The notes beneath the pieces are model-generated. The model made no database searches. It saw nothing but the letters and a program-made list of their open reading frames with translations, and had not been told where the DNA came from. Shown in pieces: positions 7,832 through 16,800 of a stretch of DNA of 64,000 nt. This stretch comes from Blastococcus litoris (lineage in GTDB: Bacteria > Actinomycetota > Actinomycetes > Mycobacteriales > Geodermatophilaceae): positions 186,001-250,000 of the forward strand of contig NZ_QCZF01000001.1 in NCBI RefSeq assembly GCF_003075095.1, read 5' to 3'. Within the stretch, counting starts at the first letter, position 1; every line of letters begins with the position of its first letter. The translations under genes and the position numbers were made by a program.

Positions 7832-9195
7832 CGCGCGGCCGCCGTGACGGTCGACGTGGCGCCGGTGCGCGAGGTCTTCACCCACGAGTACTGCCGGCCG
7901 AGCATGCCGTCGAGGTAGGCGCGCGAGGTGATCCAGATCGAGAGGGCGAACGCCGGGATGAAGCCGATCAGGCTCCACGCGGCGCGCCGCTCGACCCGGC
8001 CGACCAGCAGGCCGACGGTGAGCTCGGCGAGCGGGCCGACGAACAGCAGCATCGACAGCGGCAGGATGCCCACGGCCGGCTCGTCGCCGATGTCGAAGGC
8101 GCGCAGGACGGCGAGGAGCACGCCGAGGCCGCTGAGCACCGGCACGTGGTAGCTGAGGAGGAAGAGGACCGACTCGCACTTCTCGACCAGCGAGAGGTGC
8201 GTCGAGCGCAGGGTCGGGCCGACGTAGTCGCGGAAGCACTTCTGGTGGCCGCGGGCCCAGCGGTAGCGCTGGGTCCAGAAGCGGCGCGCGGTGACGACGG
8301 CTTCCTCGTAGTCGATGGCCGACACGTCGTAGCGCACGCGCTGGCCGGAGAGCAGCACGCGCAGGGTCAGGTCGGTGTCCTCGGTGACGGTCTCGGGGTT
8401 CCACCCGCCCAGCGCCCGCAGCGTCGACATGCGCACGGCGCAGTTGGCGCCGCCGTAGGCCGGCAGCTCGAACAGGGCCTGGCGGCCGTACTCGTTGACC
8501 AGGTAGCCGGAGAGGAAGTCGACGAAGACCGTGGTGGCCATCGTCGATTCCTCGCCGTTGCGGATGACGCAGCGGCCCATGACGGCCCCGACCTCGGGGT
8601 CGCGGAAGTGGCGGACCAGCCGCATCAGGGCGTTGGGCTCGGGCTCGTGGTCGGCGTCGAAGACCAGGACGATCTCGGCGTCGACGGTCTCGAGGGCCTC
8701 GTTGAGCGCGCCGGACTTGCCGCCGCCGGCGTTCGGCGGGCGGTGCAGCACGCGCAGCCGCGGCTCGGCTGCCGCGCGGGCGTCGAGGATGGCGCCGGTG
8801 GCGTCGTCCGAGCCGTCGTCCACGACGACGACCGACAGCTTGTCGGCGGGGTAGTGCATGCCCAGCAGGGCGGTGAGCATCGCGTCGACGACGAGCTCCT
8901 CGTTCTTGCACCCCACGAGGACGGCGACCGACGGCGTATAGCCGTCGAGGTCGACGTCGGGGGCGAGGAGGTCGGTGCCGGCCCAGCGGGCGGCGCTGAC
9001 CGCGAAGGCCAGGTGCCGGAAGAAGTAGACGGCGAAGACCATGTTCAGGGCGCCGGAGATCCAGCCGAGCACCGGGTCGGCGCCGAACGCCCAGATCGTG
9101 ACGGCGAGCAGGGCGACGTAGAGGAACAGCACGGGACGCCGGCCGTCGGGACGGCCGGCGTGCACGGTGCCGGTGGGTTCGAGCGTGGTGGTCAT
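7828..9195 (-). CDS. Processive membrane glycosyltransferase, family GT2
   Basis: A 455-residue membrane glycosyltransferase. Two N-terminal helices (about residues 20-65) precede the GT-A domain, which has 'DDGSD' (126-130), 'DAD' (180-182), 'TED' (271-273) and 'QRYRW' (309-313). This is the D,D,D,QxxRW set of cellulose-synthase/NodC/hyaluronan-type processive enzymes. About four more helices follow. Such enzymes polymerise a sugar from UDP- or GDP-sugar and may push the chain across the membrane. With a PIG-L deacetylase beside it, a partly de-N-acetylated amino-sugar polymer is a reasonable guess. Coupled by 4-base overlaps at both ends. Confidence 0.93.
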   Translation of the reverse strand: MTTTLEPTGTVHAGRPDGRRPVLFLYVALLAVTIWAFGADPVLGWISGALNMVFAVYFFRHLAFAVSAARWAGTDLLAPDVDLDGYTPSVAVLVGCKNEELVVDAMLTALLGMHYPADKLSVVVVDDGSDDATGAILDARAAAEPRLRVLHRPPNAGGGKSGALNEALETVDAEIVLVFDADHEPEPNALMRLVRHFRDPEVGAVMGRCVIRNGEESTMATTVFVDFLSGYLVNEYGRQALFELPAYGGANCAVRMSTLRALGGWNPETVTEDTDLTLRVLLSGQRVRYDVSAIDYEEAVVTARRFWTQRYRWARGHQKCFRDYVGPTLRSTHLSLVEKCESVLFLLSYHVPVLSGLGVLLAVLRAFDIGDEPAVGILPLSMLLFVGPLAELTVGLLVGRVERRAAWSLIGFIPAFALSIWITSRAYLDGMLGRQYSWVKTSRTGATSTVTAAAR

Positions 9196-9908
9196 CGGGC
9201 GGCGGCGGTGCGACGAGGGGCGGGGACCTTGGCGGGGCGGTCGGCGCGCCGGGTCCGGTCGGTGCGCCGGGTGGGGACGGCGGTCCGCGGCACGGGGGCG
9301 AGGTCGAGCACCATCCGCGTGGGCACGAAGGCCTCGGCGAACCCGATGCGCGCCTGGGCGCCCCAGTGGCGGGCGGAGGCGACGACGGCGTCGGGCTCGA
9401 CCATCGCCGACTGCTCGACCTGCGAGGCGTGGGCGCGGAGGGCGGCCAGCTTGCCGGTGAGGTGGTGCGTGACGTCGACGAAGACGGTCGGGTTGAAGGT
9501 GAGCGTCGACGGGCTCTGGTAGTGCAGCACGCGCGGGTGCCGGCGGGCCGCGGACAAGGTGGCGGCCGAGACGGCGCGGTGGTCCTGGTGGCTGTCGTCG
9601 GGGGCGTGCACGTAGACGAGGTCGGCCTTCGTCTCCTCGAGCACCTGCTCGATCACCTGCACGGTGGCGGCGTCGGGGGAGAGGGTGCAGTCGCGGAAGC
9701 CGCCCCAGCGCAGCCGGGCGCCGAGGGCGCCCGCGGCGGCGGCCTGCTCACCGCGGCGGTGGGTGACGCCGGGGCCGTTCTCGCCGCCGGTCATCACCAG
9801 CATGGTGACGACGTCGCCGGCGCCGCTGTGCGCCAGCAGCGCGCCGCCGCAGCCGAGCTCGACGTCGTCGGGGTGCGCCCCGATCGCGAGCACCGACCTG
9901 CCGGCCAC
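9192..9908 (-). CDS. PIG-L-family deacetylase
   Basis: A 238-residue zinc-dependent N-deacetylase. The two family motifs are present: 'AHPDD' (residues 11-15) and 'HQDH' (107-110), which hold the metal and catalytic Asp. Known members deacetylate GlcNAc-containing molecules (GlcNAc-PI, MshB, BshB) or antibiotics. Next to a GT2 polymerase and WecB it probably acts on an amino sugar of the operon's glycan. The last 45 residues are an Arg/Thr/Pro-rich extension not expected in the fold. It is the first gene of the operon. The GTG start at 9908 has GGAG 6 nt upstream, inside a repeat that could sequester it. Confidence 0.9.
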   Translation of the reverse strand: MAGRSVLAIGAHPDDVELGCGGALLAHSGAGDVVTMLVMTGGENGPGVTHRRGEQAAAAGALGARLRWGGFRDCTLSPDAATVQVIEQVLEETKADLVYVHAPDDSHQDHRAVSAATLSAARRHPRVLHYQSPSTLTFNPTVFVDVTHHLTGKLAALRAHASQVEQSAMVEPDAVVASARHWGAQARIGFAEAFVPTRMVLDLAPVPRTAVPTRRTDRTRRADRPAKVPAPRRTAAAR

Positions 9909-9914
9909 CGACCA

Positions 9915-9953
9915 CTCCTGTCACGTCCGTCGACAGGAGGGATCTCCTGTCAC
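9915..9953 (-). promoter_or_regulatory. Leader with duplicated Shine-Dalgarno and an anti-copy (possible translational switch)
   Basis: Read on the minus strand, GTGACAGGAG occurs at 9953-9944 and again at 9924-9915, the second being the ribosome binding site of the PIG-L gene. Between them CTCCTGTC (9939-9932) is complementary to both. It can pair with the upstream copy (8 bp, 4-nt loop), leaving the binding site free, or with the downstream copy (8 bp, 9-nt loop), hiding it. The layout is seen directly. A regulatory function is inference, and the same repeats could instead be a DNA operator. Confidence 0.45.
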
Positions 9954-10216
9954 TCGGACCGGTGATCGGCACTCGGGAGCGATAGCTGTAGCGATTCTTC
10001 CCAACCGCCCCGAGCCGGCCCGACAGAGCCAGACCAGCGCCATCGTGGGGGAAGGCCGGTGCGGCCTCTGCGGAGGCGCCCTGATGCTCGTGACCAGCCG
10101 TGAGTCAGGGCCGGCGCAGCCTGGCTCAACCCGCTGTGGGTCACGGAGGTCGAGGTGCACGAGGTGTGCACCTGGCGCCGAGCCCGGCTGCCGCTCCACG
10201 AGACGGACGTCCGACG
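9954..10216. other. Intergenic stretch with a possible frameshifted zinc-ribbon remnant
   Basis: No intact gene is visible. A plus-strand frame from GTG 10045 has a zinc-ribbon-like opening 'RCGLCGGALMLVTS' and then loses coding character. Another frame carries a plausible protein end ('LNPLWVTEVEVHEVCTWRR') and stops at TAG 10218-10220, overlapping the stop of the convergent gene. A small gene broken by a frameshift would explain both, but the evidence is weak. The promoter of the minus-strand operon must lie in the left part. Confidence 0.3.
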
Positions 10217-10708
10217 CTAGTCACCCGTCAGACCGGCGGGCCATACGACGGTGAGTGTCAGCACCAGCAGGTGGGCCAGTCCGATCAGCACCAGGCCGGT
10301 CTGCCAGACGGCATAGCTCTTGCTCTTGGTCAGACGTGTGGCGCCGGCGTACTCGTCGGCCGCGTCCCCGTAGGCGTGCGTCGACAGGCCGGAGAGCCGC
10401 GAATCGCCCTCGAGCTCCCGCAGCTTCCACTCGTCGAGGCGGCGCAGGTACCGGTGCTTGGCCATCAACTGGCAGGTCATGTACGCGACCACGACGCCGA
10501 GGACGCTGGCGATCCCCCGAGCGAAGCGAGCGGTGTCGGGATCCAGCCCGATCGTGAGCAGGAACGCCTGCGCGGTCACGGCGAGCGCCGGCGTCTGCCA
10601 CACCAGCGCGTCCTTCTCCATGCTGCGCAGGAACAGCAGCTCGTAGGCGAACTCGTCGCCCTGCCTGCGCGAGGTCGTCCGTCGCGCTCGGCGTGCTCCA
10701 GCGATCAC
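10217..10708 (-). CDS. Membrane protein with two helix pairs, unknown function
   Basis: A 163-residue protein beginning at GTG 10708. After a basic, charged segment it has hydrophobic stretches around residues 40-55 and 60-82. A soluble charged loop with 'HRYRLRRLDEWKLRELEGDSRL' follows, and then a C-terminal hydrophobic stretch (about 133-157). The loop is probably cytoplasmic. No family is recognised. The frame stays open leftward into the next gene's antisense, so the long open frame up to 12022 is an artefact. It is divergent from the surface-protein gene at 10937. Confidence 0.65.
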   Translation of the reverse strand: MIAGARRARRTTSRRQGDEFAYELLFLRSMEKDALVWQTPALAVTAQAFLLTIGLDPDTARFARGIASVLGVVVAYMTCQLMAKHRYLRRLDEWKLRELEGDSRLSGLSTHAYGDAADEYAGATRLTKSKSYAVWQTGLVLIGLAHLLVLTLTVVWPAGLTGD

Positions 10709-10936
10709 GCGCCCATGCTGTCGTGTCGGGTCGGCCGAGATCGGCTGCGGCGCGCCCTCCCGCCGGCGGTTTCGCAACCGCGTGCCGCTACGCGTTGCGC
10801 GCGCTCTGTTATTGGTGAGACGGAACGGTTCCCATCGCACGATCCGGCAGTTACGGTACCGCGACGCATCGGCCGCTTCGGGCCGGTTCGAGCTGCCGAT
10901 CGCCGTCGCGGCGTCGGGTTCAACGGGGAGTTTCGT

Positions 10937-12199
10937 GTGAGAAGTCGACTGGGCCGTGCCCTGCTCGTGGCCGCCATCAGTGTCACGGCGTGGGGCGCCG
11001 GTACTGCCGTCGCCCAGGCGGCGGTGGAGACCACCGCCAAGGCCGGCATCGCCTGCGACGACTGGCCGTCCGGTCTGATCCGGGCCACTGGCCTGGAGCC
11101 CGGCAGCGAAGTTCAGGCGCAGTACGACGGCCGAACTGCGAACTCCAGCCCGGCCGACGCGTCGGGCAACGCCCAGTTCGCCATCTCCTACCAGCAGGGG
11201 GAGCTCGAGGTCGGCGACGTGATCGCCTACGACATCGTCTCCGGCGGGCAGACGGTTGCGAGCGACAGCGTCGAGGTCGAGGACCTCTGCGGGGCGAGCG
11301 GCACGTTCTCCATCACCCGGAGCTGCGCCACCCCGGGCTCGATGAGTGCGGCGGTGAGCCTGACCGGCGCGCCGGCGGGGGAGACGCTCGACCTGTTCCT
11401 GATCGGCGACGGCTTCTACTTCACCGAGTCCGGCCACAAGGGCAACCCGGGCTTCCACCAGTTCTTCGTCGCCGAGGACGGCACCTTCGACGGCGTCCTC
11501 GAACTGGAGCCTGATGAGTCCTACATCGCTGCCCAGCAGACGGCGTTCGAGGCCGAGCTGTACATCGGGGCCGTCGACTACAACTACGCCTTCATCATCG
11601 AGGCGGAGCCGATCACCGTCCCGGCCTGCGCCGCGGCCACGCCGGAGGACCCCGAGGACCCGGACAACCCGGAGACGCCGGGCAGCCCGGGCACGCCGCA
11701 GACGCCGGGCAACCCCGGCACCCCGCAGAACCCGGGGAACCCGCAGACCCCCGCGGCGCAGCCCGTCGACTACCCGGCCGGTGCCGGGAGCGCCACGGTC
11801 GCCCCCGGCGCCGAGCAGACGCTCACCGTGCCCGGCTTCCAGCCGGGTGAGTCGGTGCAGGTGACGCTGTTCTCGACGCCCGTCGACCTCGGTGTCCACC
11901 CGGCCGGCGCCGACGGTGTGCTGCGCCTGGCCTTCACCGTCCCGGCGGGCCTCGAGCTGGGCGCGCATCGCGTCGAGCTGGAGGGCCTGACCAGCGGCAG
12001 GGTCGTCAACGTGCCCTTCCACGTGGCGTCGGCCGCGGGCGCGACGGCATCCGCTCCGGTCGCCACCTCGGTGAACGCGAAGTCGCTGGCCTACACCGGC
12101 ACCGACGTGGCCCCGCTGCTCGGCCTCGGTCTGCTGACGCTCGCGGGAGGGGCCGCGCTGATCCGCACGGGCGTGCGGCGTCGGGCCGCTTCTCGCTGA
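10937..12199 (+). CDS. LAxTG-type cell-wall surface protein with Pro-rich stalk
   Basis: A 420-residue exported protein. The signal peptide ends about residue 30 ('AVAQAA'). Two beta-rich repeats follow, each opening with a Cys-containing strand. A stalk rich in Pro, Gly, Asn and Thr covers about residues 236-275. A second beta domain ('PGFQPGESVQVTLFSTP') is typical of actinobacterial surface proteins. The C-terminus is a sortase signal: 'LAYTG', a hydrophobic helix and 'RRRAASR'. LAxTG is the motif used by class E sortases in high-GC Gram-positives, so the protein is probably fixed to peptidoglycan. The GTG at 10937 follows GGGGAG by 6 nt; upstream open sequence is not part of the gene. The sortase is not in the window. 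Confidence 0.88.
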   Translation: MRSRLGRALLVAAISVTAWGAGTAVAQAAVETTAKAGIACDDWPSGLIRATGLEPGSEVQAQYDGRTANSSPADASGNAQFAISYQQGELEVGDVIAYDIVSGGQTVASDSVEVEDLCGASGTFSITRSCATPGSMSAAVSLTGAPAGETLDLFLIGDGFYFTESGHKGNPGFHQFFVAEDGTFDGVLELEPDESYIAAQQTAFEAELYIGAVDYNYAFIIEAEPITVPACAAATPEDPEDPDNPETPGSPGTPQTPGNPGTPQNPGNPQTPAAQPVDYPAGAGSATVAPGAEQTLTVPGFQPGESVQVTLFSTPVDLGVHPAGADGVLRLAFTVPAGLELGAHRVELEGLTSGRVVNVPFHVASAAGATASAPVATSVNAKSLAYTGTDVAPLLGLGLLTLAGGAALIRTGVRRRAASR

Positions 12200-12202
12200 C
12201 CC

Positions 12203-12385
12203 TCACGGCGTGGGGGCGCCCTCCACCACCTGACGGACGACCGGCTCAATGCGGTCGGCCGAGAGGGCGTGCCCCGCGTCGGTGGGACTGATCAGGTCGG
12301 CGGCGACGAGGTCTCCGCCCCCGGCGAACCACTCTGCGGCCAGGGAATCGACGAACGTGGCGCCCGCTGCTTCCGCCGGCGCAGC
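12203..12385 (-). pseudogene. C-terminal remnant of an SGNH/GDSL hydrolase
   Basis: A minus-strand frame of 60 codons from 12385 to the TGA at 12203-12205 has no start codon and follows directly after an in-frame TGA (12388-12386). It translates to 'ATFVDSLAAEWF', then 'LVAADLISPTDAGHALSADRI'. The 'PTDAGH' with preceding Asp matches block V of SGNH esterases, where Asp and His complete the catalytic triad. The rest of the enzyme is missing; the sequence upstream is the start region of the GalE-like gene. It is best read as the stump of an acetyl-esterase gene lost by deletion. Confidence 0.6.
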
Positions 12386-12419
12386 TCAGAAACAGCTGCG
12401 GCACCGTACGGTTCCCTGC

Positions 12420-13397
12420 GTGACCTGGCTGGTGACCGGCGGCGCCGGCTACATCGGTTCCCACGTGGTCGGCGCGATGCAGGCGGCCGGCCACGAGGTC
12501 GTCGTGCTGGACGACCTGTCCTCGGGCGTGGAGGCGCGACTCGCGGGCGTGCCGCTGGTGGTCGGCAGCGTGCTCGACCAGGCAGGCGTCGAACGGGCGT
12601 TGCGCGACCACTCGGTGCGCGGAGTCGTCCACCTCGCGGGCAAGAAGCAGGTCGAGGAGTCGGTGCGCCGTCCTCTGCACTACTACGAGCAGAACGTCGA
12701 GGGACTGCGGCGGCTGCTCGACGCGATCACCGCCGCCGGCGTCGAGCACTTCGTCTTCTCGTCGAGCGCCGCCGTGTACGGCGCGCCCGACGAGGAGCAG
12801 GTCACCGAGGAGCTCTTCTGTCGGCCGGTCAACCCGTACGGGGAGACCAAGCTGATCGGCGAGTGGATGGTGGCCGCGGTGGCGCGGGCGACGGGCCTCC
12901 GCTACGCGAACCTCCGCTACTTCAACGTGGCCGGGGCCGCCGTCCCCACGCTCGCGGACACCGGGGAGTCGAACCTCGTGCCGATGGTCTTCCGGCGGCT
13001 CAGCGACCGCAGGCCGCCCCTCATCTTCGGCGACACCTACCCGACGCCCGACGGCACGTGCGTCCGCGACTTCGTCCACGTCGCCGACATCGCCTCCGCG
13101 CACGTGAGCGCCGCCCAGGCCCTGACCGCGGGCCGGGTGCGCGACCTGACGGCGAACATCGGCACAGGCCAGGGGGTCTCCGTGCGGGACGTCGTGGAGA
13201 CCATCCGGAGCGTCACCGGCACAGCGGACGAGTCGTGGTCGGAGCCCGTCGTCGTCGGCGCCAGGGCGGGGGACCCGCCGCGCGTGGTCGCCTCGGCCGA
13301 ACGCATCCGTGCGGAGCTCGGCTGGAAGGCCCAGCACGACGTCCGCGACATGGTGGCGTCGGCGTGGGAGGGCTGGGTGGCGCACAGCGGGCGGTGA
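12420..13397 (+). CDS. galE: UDP-glucose 4-epimerase-like SDR enzyme
   Basis: A 325-residue extended short-chain dehydrogenase. The N-terminus 'VTGGAGYIGSHVV' binds NAD. The catalytic set is Ser in 'SSSAAVYG' (about 114-121) plus Tyr 140 and Lys 144 in 'YGETK'. The later 'RYFNVAGA' and 'DGTCVRDFVHVADIASAH' are typical of GalE. The reaction is UDP-Glc to UDP-Gal or a related 4-epimerisation in the cytoplasm. It is slightly shorter than E. coli GalE. The GTG at 12420 fits the conserved N-terminus; no clear ribosome binding site is visible. It is a lone gene, next to a hydrolase remnant, in a window rich in sugar-nucleotide enzymes. Confidence 0.88.
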   Translation: MTWLVTGGAGYIGSHVVGAMQAAGHEVVVLDDLSSGVEARLAGVPLVVGSVLDQAGVERALRDHSVRGVVHLAGKKQVEESVRRPLHYYEQNVEGLRRLLDAITAAGVEHFVFSSSAAVYGAPDEEQVTEELFCRPVNPYGETKLIGEWMVAAVARATGLRYANLRYFNVAGAAVPTLADTGESNLVPMVFRRLSDRRPPLIFGDTYPTPDGTCVRDFVHVADIASAHVSAAQALTAGRVRDLTANIGTGQGVSVRDVVETIRSVTGTADESWSEPVVVGARAGDPPRVVASAERIRAELGWKAQHDVRDMVASAWEGWVAHSGR

Positions 13398-13452
13398 CGC
13401 CGTGCACGAATGGCTACCCGTCGGACACCGTTCGCCGCCAGGATGACCGGCC

Positions 13453-13665
13453 ATGGAGGTGCGGCAGCGGAGGGCCACCGATCTCGGACCGAGCACCGAG
13501 CCGTGCGGCATCTGCGGCAGCCGCAACGTCGTCGCCCGGCGGTCGGAGGTGGTTCGCCGGGGGAGCGCGTGGATCAACCCCCGGTTCGACCCGGCGCCGC
13601 GCACCCACGACCTGTGCCGCGACTGCGGCGCCAAGCACCGGACCGAGGACGGCCGGCGCATCTGA
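13453..13665 (+). CDS. Small zinc-ribbon-like protein
   Basis: A 70-residue basic protein with two CxxC pairs: Cys 18/21 in 'PCGICGSRN' and Cys 55/58 in 'LCRDCGAKH'. The spacing suits a single zinc ribbon. 'GSAWINPRFDPAPRTHDLCRDCG' between them is distinctive, but I do not know the family. A nucleic-acid or protein-binding role is possible. It starts at ATG 13453, lies between galE and the formate dehydrogenase operon in the same direction, and is separated from the latter by about 190 bases, so it is probably its own unit. Confidence 0.6.
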   Translation: MEVRQRRATDLGPSTEPCGICGSRNVVARRSEVVRRGSAWINPRFDPAPRTHDLCRDCGAKHRTEDGRRI

Positions 13666-13855
13666 GCGAAGGTGGCCGGTCGGCGCCGGCGGTCGACAGG
13701 GTGCGCTGATGCGCACGTCGAAGCCCGAGAGTTGCGCATGTGCGCCCGACGTTCCCGCTGCATGGCCCCCCGCCCGCCTGTCGACGTCGCCCCGTGAGGA
13801 CACGCGCGGAAACTCCGTCGTGCCGTACCGGGTTACGGATGGCAGAGTTCCGGGA

Positions 13856-16800
13856 GTGAAGACCTGGCTCGACAGCTGGCCGGTGTACCGGCAGCTCACC
13901 GGCCCCGATCCGTTCGGTCGGGGCAAGGCCGCCCGCAGCAAGGGCACCGAGGCGACGGTGTCGCGCACCGCGACCGCCGACCGCGTCGTGAAGAGCGTCT
14001 GCCCGTACTGCGCCGTCGGCTGCGCGCAGAACGTCTACGTGAAGGACGAGAAGATCGTCCAGATCGAGGGCAACCCGGACTCGCCCATCAACCGGGGCCG
14101 GCTGTGCCCCAAGGGCAGCGCGAGCAAGCAGCTGGTCACGAGCCCGACCCGCGTCACCACGGTCAAGTACCGCCGTCCGTACGGGACGGACTGGGAGGAC
14201 CTCGACCTCGACACGGCGATGGAGATGATCGCCGACCGCGTGCTCGAGGCCCGCCGCAAGGGCTGGCAGGACGAGGACAAGGGCAAGCGCGTCAACCGCA
14301 CCATGGGGATAGCGAGCCTCGGAGGGGCGACCCTCGACAACGAGGAGAACTACCTCATGAAGAAGCTTTACAGCGCCATGGGCGCGATCCAGATCGAGAA
14401 CCAGGCGCGCATATAGCACTCCGCCACGGTGCCCGGTCTGGGTGCCTCGTTCGGCCGTGGTGGCGCAACCAACTTCCTGGAAGACCTCGCGAACTCCGAC
14501 TGCATCGTCATCGAGGGTTCGAACATGGCCGAGTGCCACCCGGTGGGCTTCCAGTGGGTGGGTGAGGCCAAGGCGCGCGGCGCCAAGATCGTGCACATCG
14601 ACCCGCGGTTCACGCGGACCAGCGCGATCGCGGACCTGCACGTGCCGCTGCGCATCGGCACCGACATCGCGTTCCTCGGCGGGCTCATCAACTACGTGCT
14701 GAGCAACGACCTGTACTTCGAGGAGTACGTCAAGGCCTACACGAACGCGGCGGCGATCGTCGGGGACGACTACGTCGACGCCGAGGACGGCGACGGGCTG
14801 TTCTCCGGCTTCGACCCGGAGAACCGCACCTACGACGAGAGCAGCTGGCAGTACGAGCCGCGGGAGCAGGACTCCTCGACCGACAACCCGGCCGAGGCCG
14901 CGGAGCAGGACCGCGAGGAGCAGCACCCCGACGTCAAGAAGTCCGACCGGGCCCAGGCCGCCGGCAGCGGTGGCCCGCCGATCGCGAGCAAGCCGTTCCG
15001 CGACGAGACGCTGCAGCACCCGCGCTCGGTGTTCCAGATCCTCAAGCGGCACTACGCCCGGTACACGCCGGAGATGGTGGCCGAGGTCTGCGGCATCGAG
15101 CCGGCGGTGTTCGAGCAGGTCGCGAAGTGGGTCACCGAGAACAGCAACCGCGACCGGACGACGGCCTGGGTGTACTCGGTGGGCTGGACGCAGCACAGCG
15201 TGGGCGCGCAGTACATCCGCACCTGCTCGATCCTGCAGACGCTGCTGGGCAACATCGGCCGCCCCGGCGGCGGGATCCTGGCGCTGCGCGGGCACGCGAG
15301 CATCCAGGGGTCGACCGACGTCCCGACGCTGTTCAACCTGCTGCCCGGCTACCTGCCGATGCCGCACGCGATGCAGCACTCCTCGCTCGAGGAGTACGTG
15401 GCCGACGCGGCCGGCAAGGCCGGCTTCTGGGGCAACAAGCGCAACTACATGGTCAGCCTGCTCAAGGCCTGGTGGGGCGACGCGGCGACGGCGGAGAACG
15501 ACTTCTGCTTCGACTACCTGCCCAAGATCAACGGCGACCACAGCTCCTACCGGACGATCGCCGACATGATCGAGGGGAAGGTCTCGGGCTACTTCCTCGT
15601 CGGCGAGAACCCGGTGGTCGGGCACCCGAACGGTCGGATGAACCGGTTCGGCCTGGCCAACCTCGACTGGCTCGTCGTCCGCGACCTCCAGATGATCGAG
15701 TCGGCGACCTTCTGGAAGGAGTCGCCGGAGATGGAGACCGGCGAGCTCTCGCCGGACACCATCGCGACCGAGGTCTTCTTCATGCCCGCGGCGACGCACG
15801 TGGAGAAGGACGGCACGTTCACCCAGACGCAGCGGCTGCTGCAGTGGCGGGACAAGGCGGTCGAGCCGCCGGACGACGCCCGCAGCGATCTCTGGTTCTA
15901 CTTCCACCTCGGCCGGATCCTGCGCGACCGGTTGAAGGACTCCAGCGACCCGCGCGACCGCCCGCTGCTCGACCTCACCTGGGACTACCCGACGCACGGG
16001 GAGACGGCCGACCCCGACGCCGACGCCGTCCTGCGGGAGATCAACGGGACCGGCCCGGACGGGAAGGCCCTGTCCTCCTACATGCAGATGAAGGACGACG
16101 GCTCGACCACCGGTGGCTGCTGGATCTACTGCGGCGTCTACGCCGACGAGGTGAACCAGGCACGACGCCGGAAGCCAGGCAGGGAGCAGGGCCCCGTCGC
16201 GAGCGAGTGGGGCTGGGCCTGGCCGCTGAACCGGCGGATGCTCTACAACCGCGCCTCGGCCGACCCCGACGGCAAGCCGTGGAGCGAGCGGAAGAAGTAC
16301 GTCTACTGGGACGAGGACGCCGGCGAGTGGACCGGTCTCGACGTCTCCGACTTCGAGAAGACCAAGCGGCCGGACTACGTGCCACCGGAGGGGGCCAAGG
16401 CCCAGGACGCGCTGGCCGGCAACGACCCGTTCGTCATGCAGGGCGACGGCAAGGCGTGGCTGTTCGCGCCGTCCGGCGTGGTCGACGGCCCGCTGCCGAC
16501 GCACTACGAGCCGGTCGAGTCGGTGGTGGAGAACTCGCTGTACAAGCAGCAGGCCAACCCGACCGTCGAGCGCATCCCGGGGCCGTGGAACCGGGAGAAC
16601 CCGTCGCTCAGCGACGTCTTCCCGTTCCAGGTGACGACGTACCGGCTGACCGAGCACCACACGGCCGGCGGGATGAGCCGCACGCTGCCCTACCTGGCCG
16701 AGCTCCAGCCGGAGTTCTTCGTGGAGGTCTCGCCGGAGCTGGCGGCGCTGCGCGGGCTCACCAACGGTGAGTTCGCCACGCTGGTCAGCGCCCGGACGGC

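Noticed and set aside
10217-12022. A 601-codon minus-strand frame
   Set aside because: Only its last 163 codons have membrane-protein features. The rest is antisense to the LAxTG surface protein, which has a signal peptide, stalk and anchor.
14414-14416. The TAG as a nonsense mutation or sequencing error making fdhA a pseudogene
   Set aside because: It lies exactly at the Sec position, the downstream 908 codons show no decay, a SECIS hairpin follows, and UAG-Sec is known in this family. A simple Cys or UGA to TAG mutation would be unlikely to sit there by chance.
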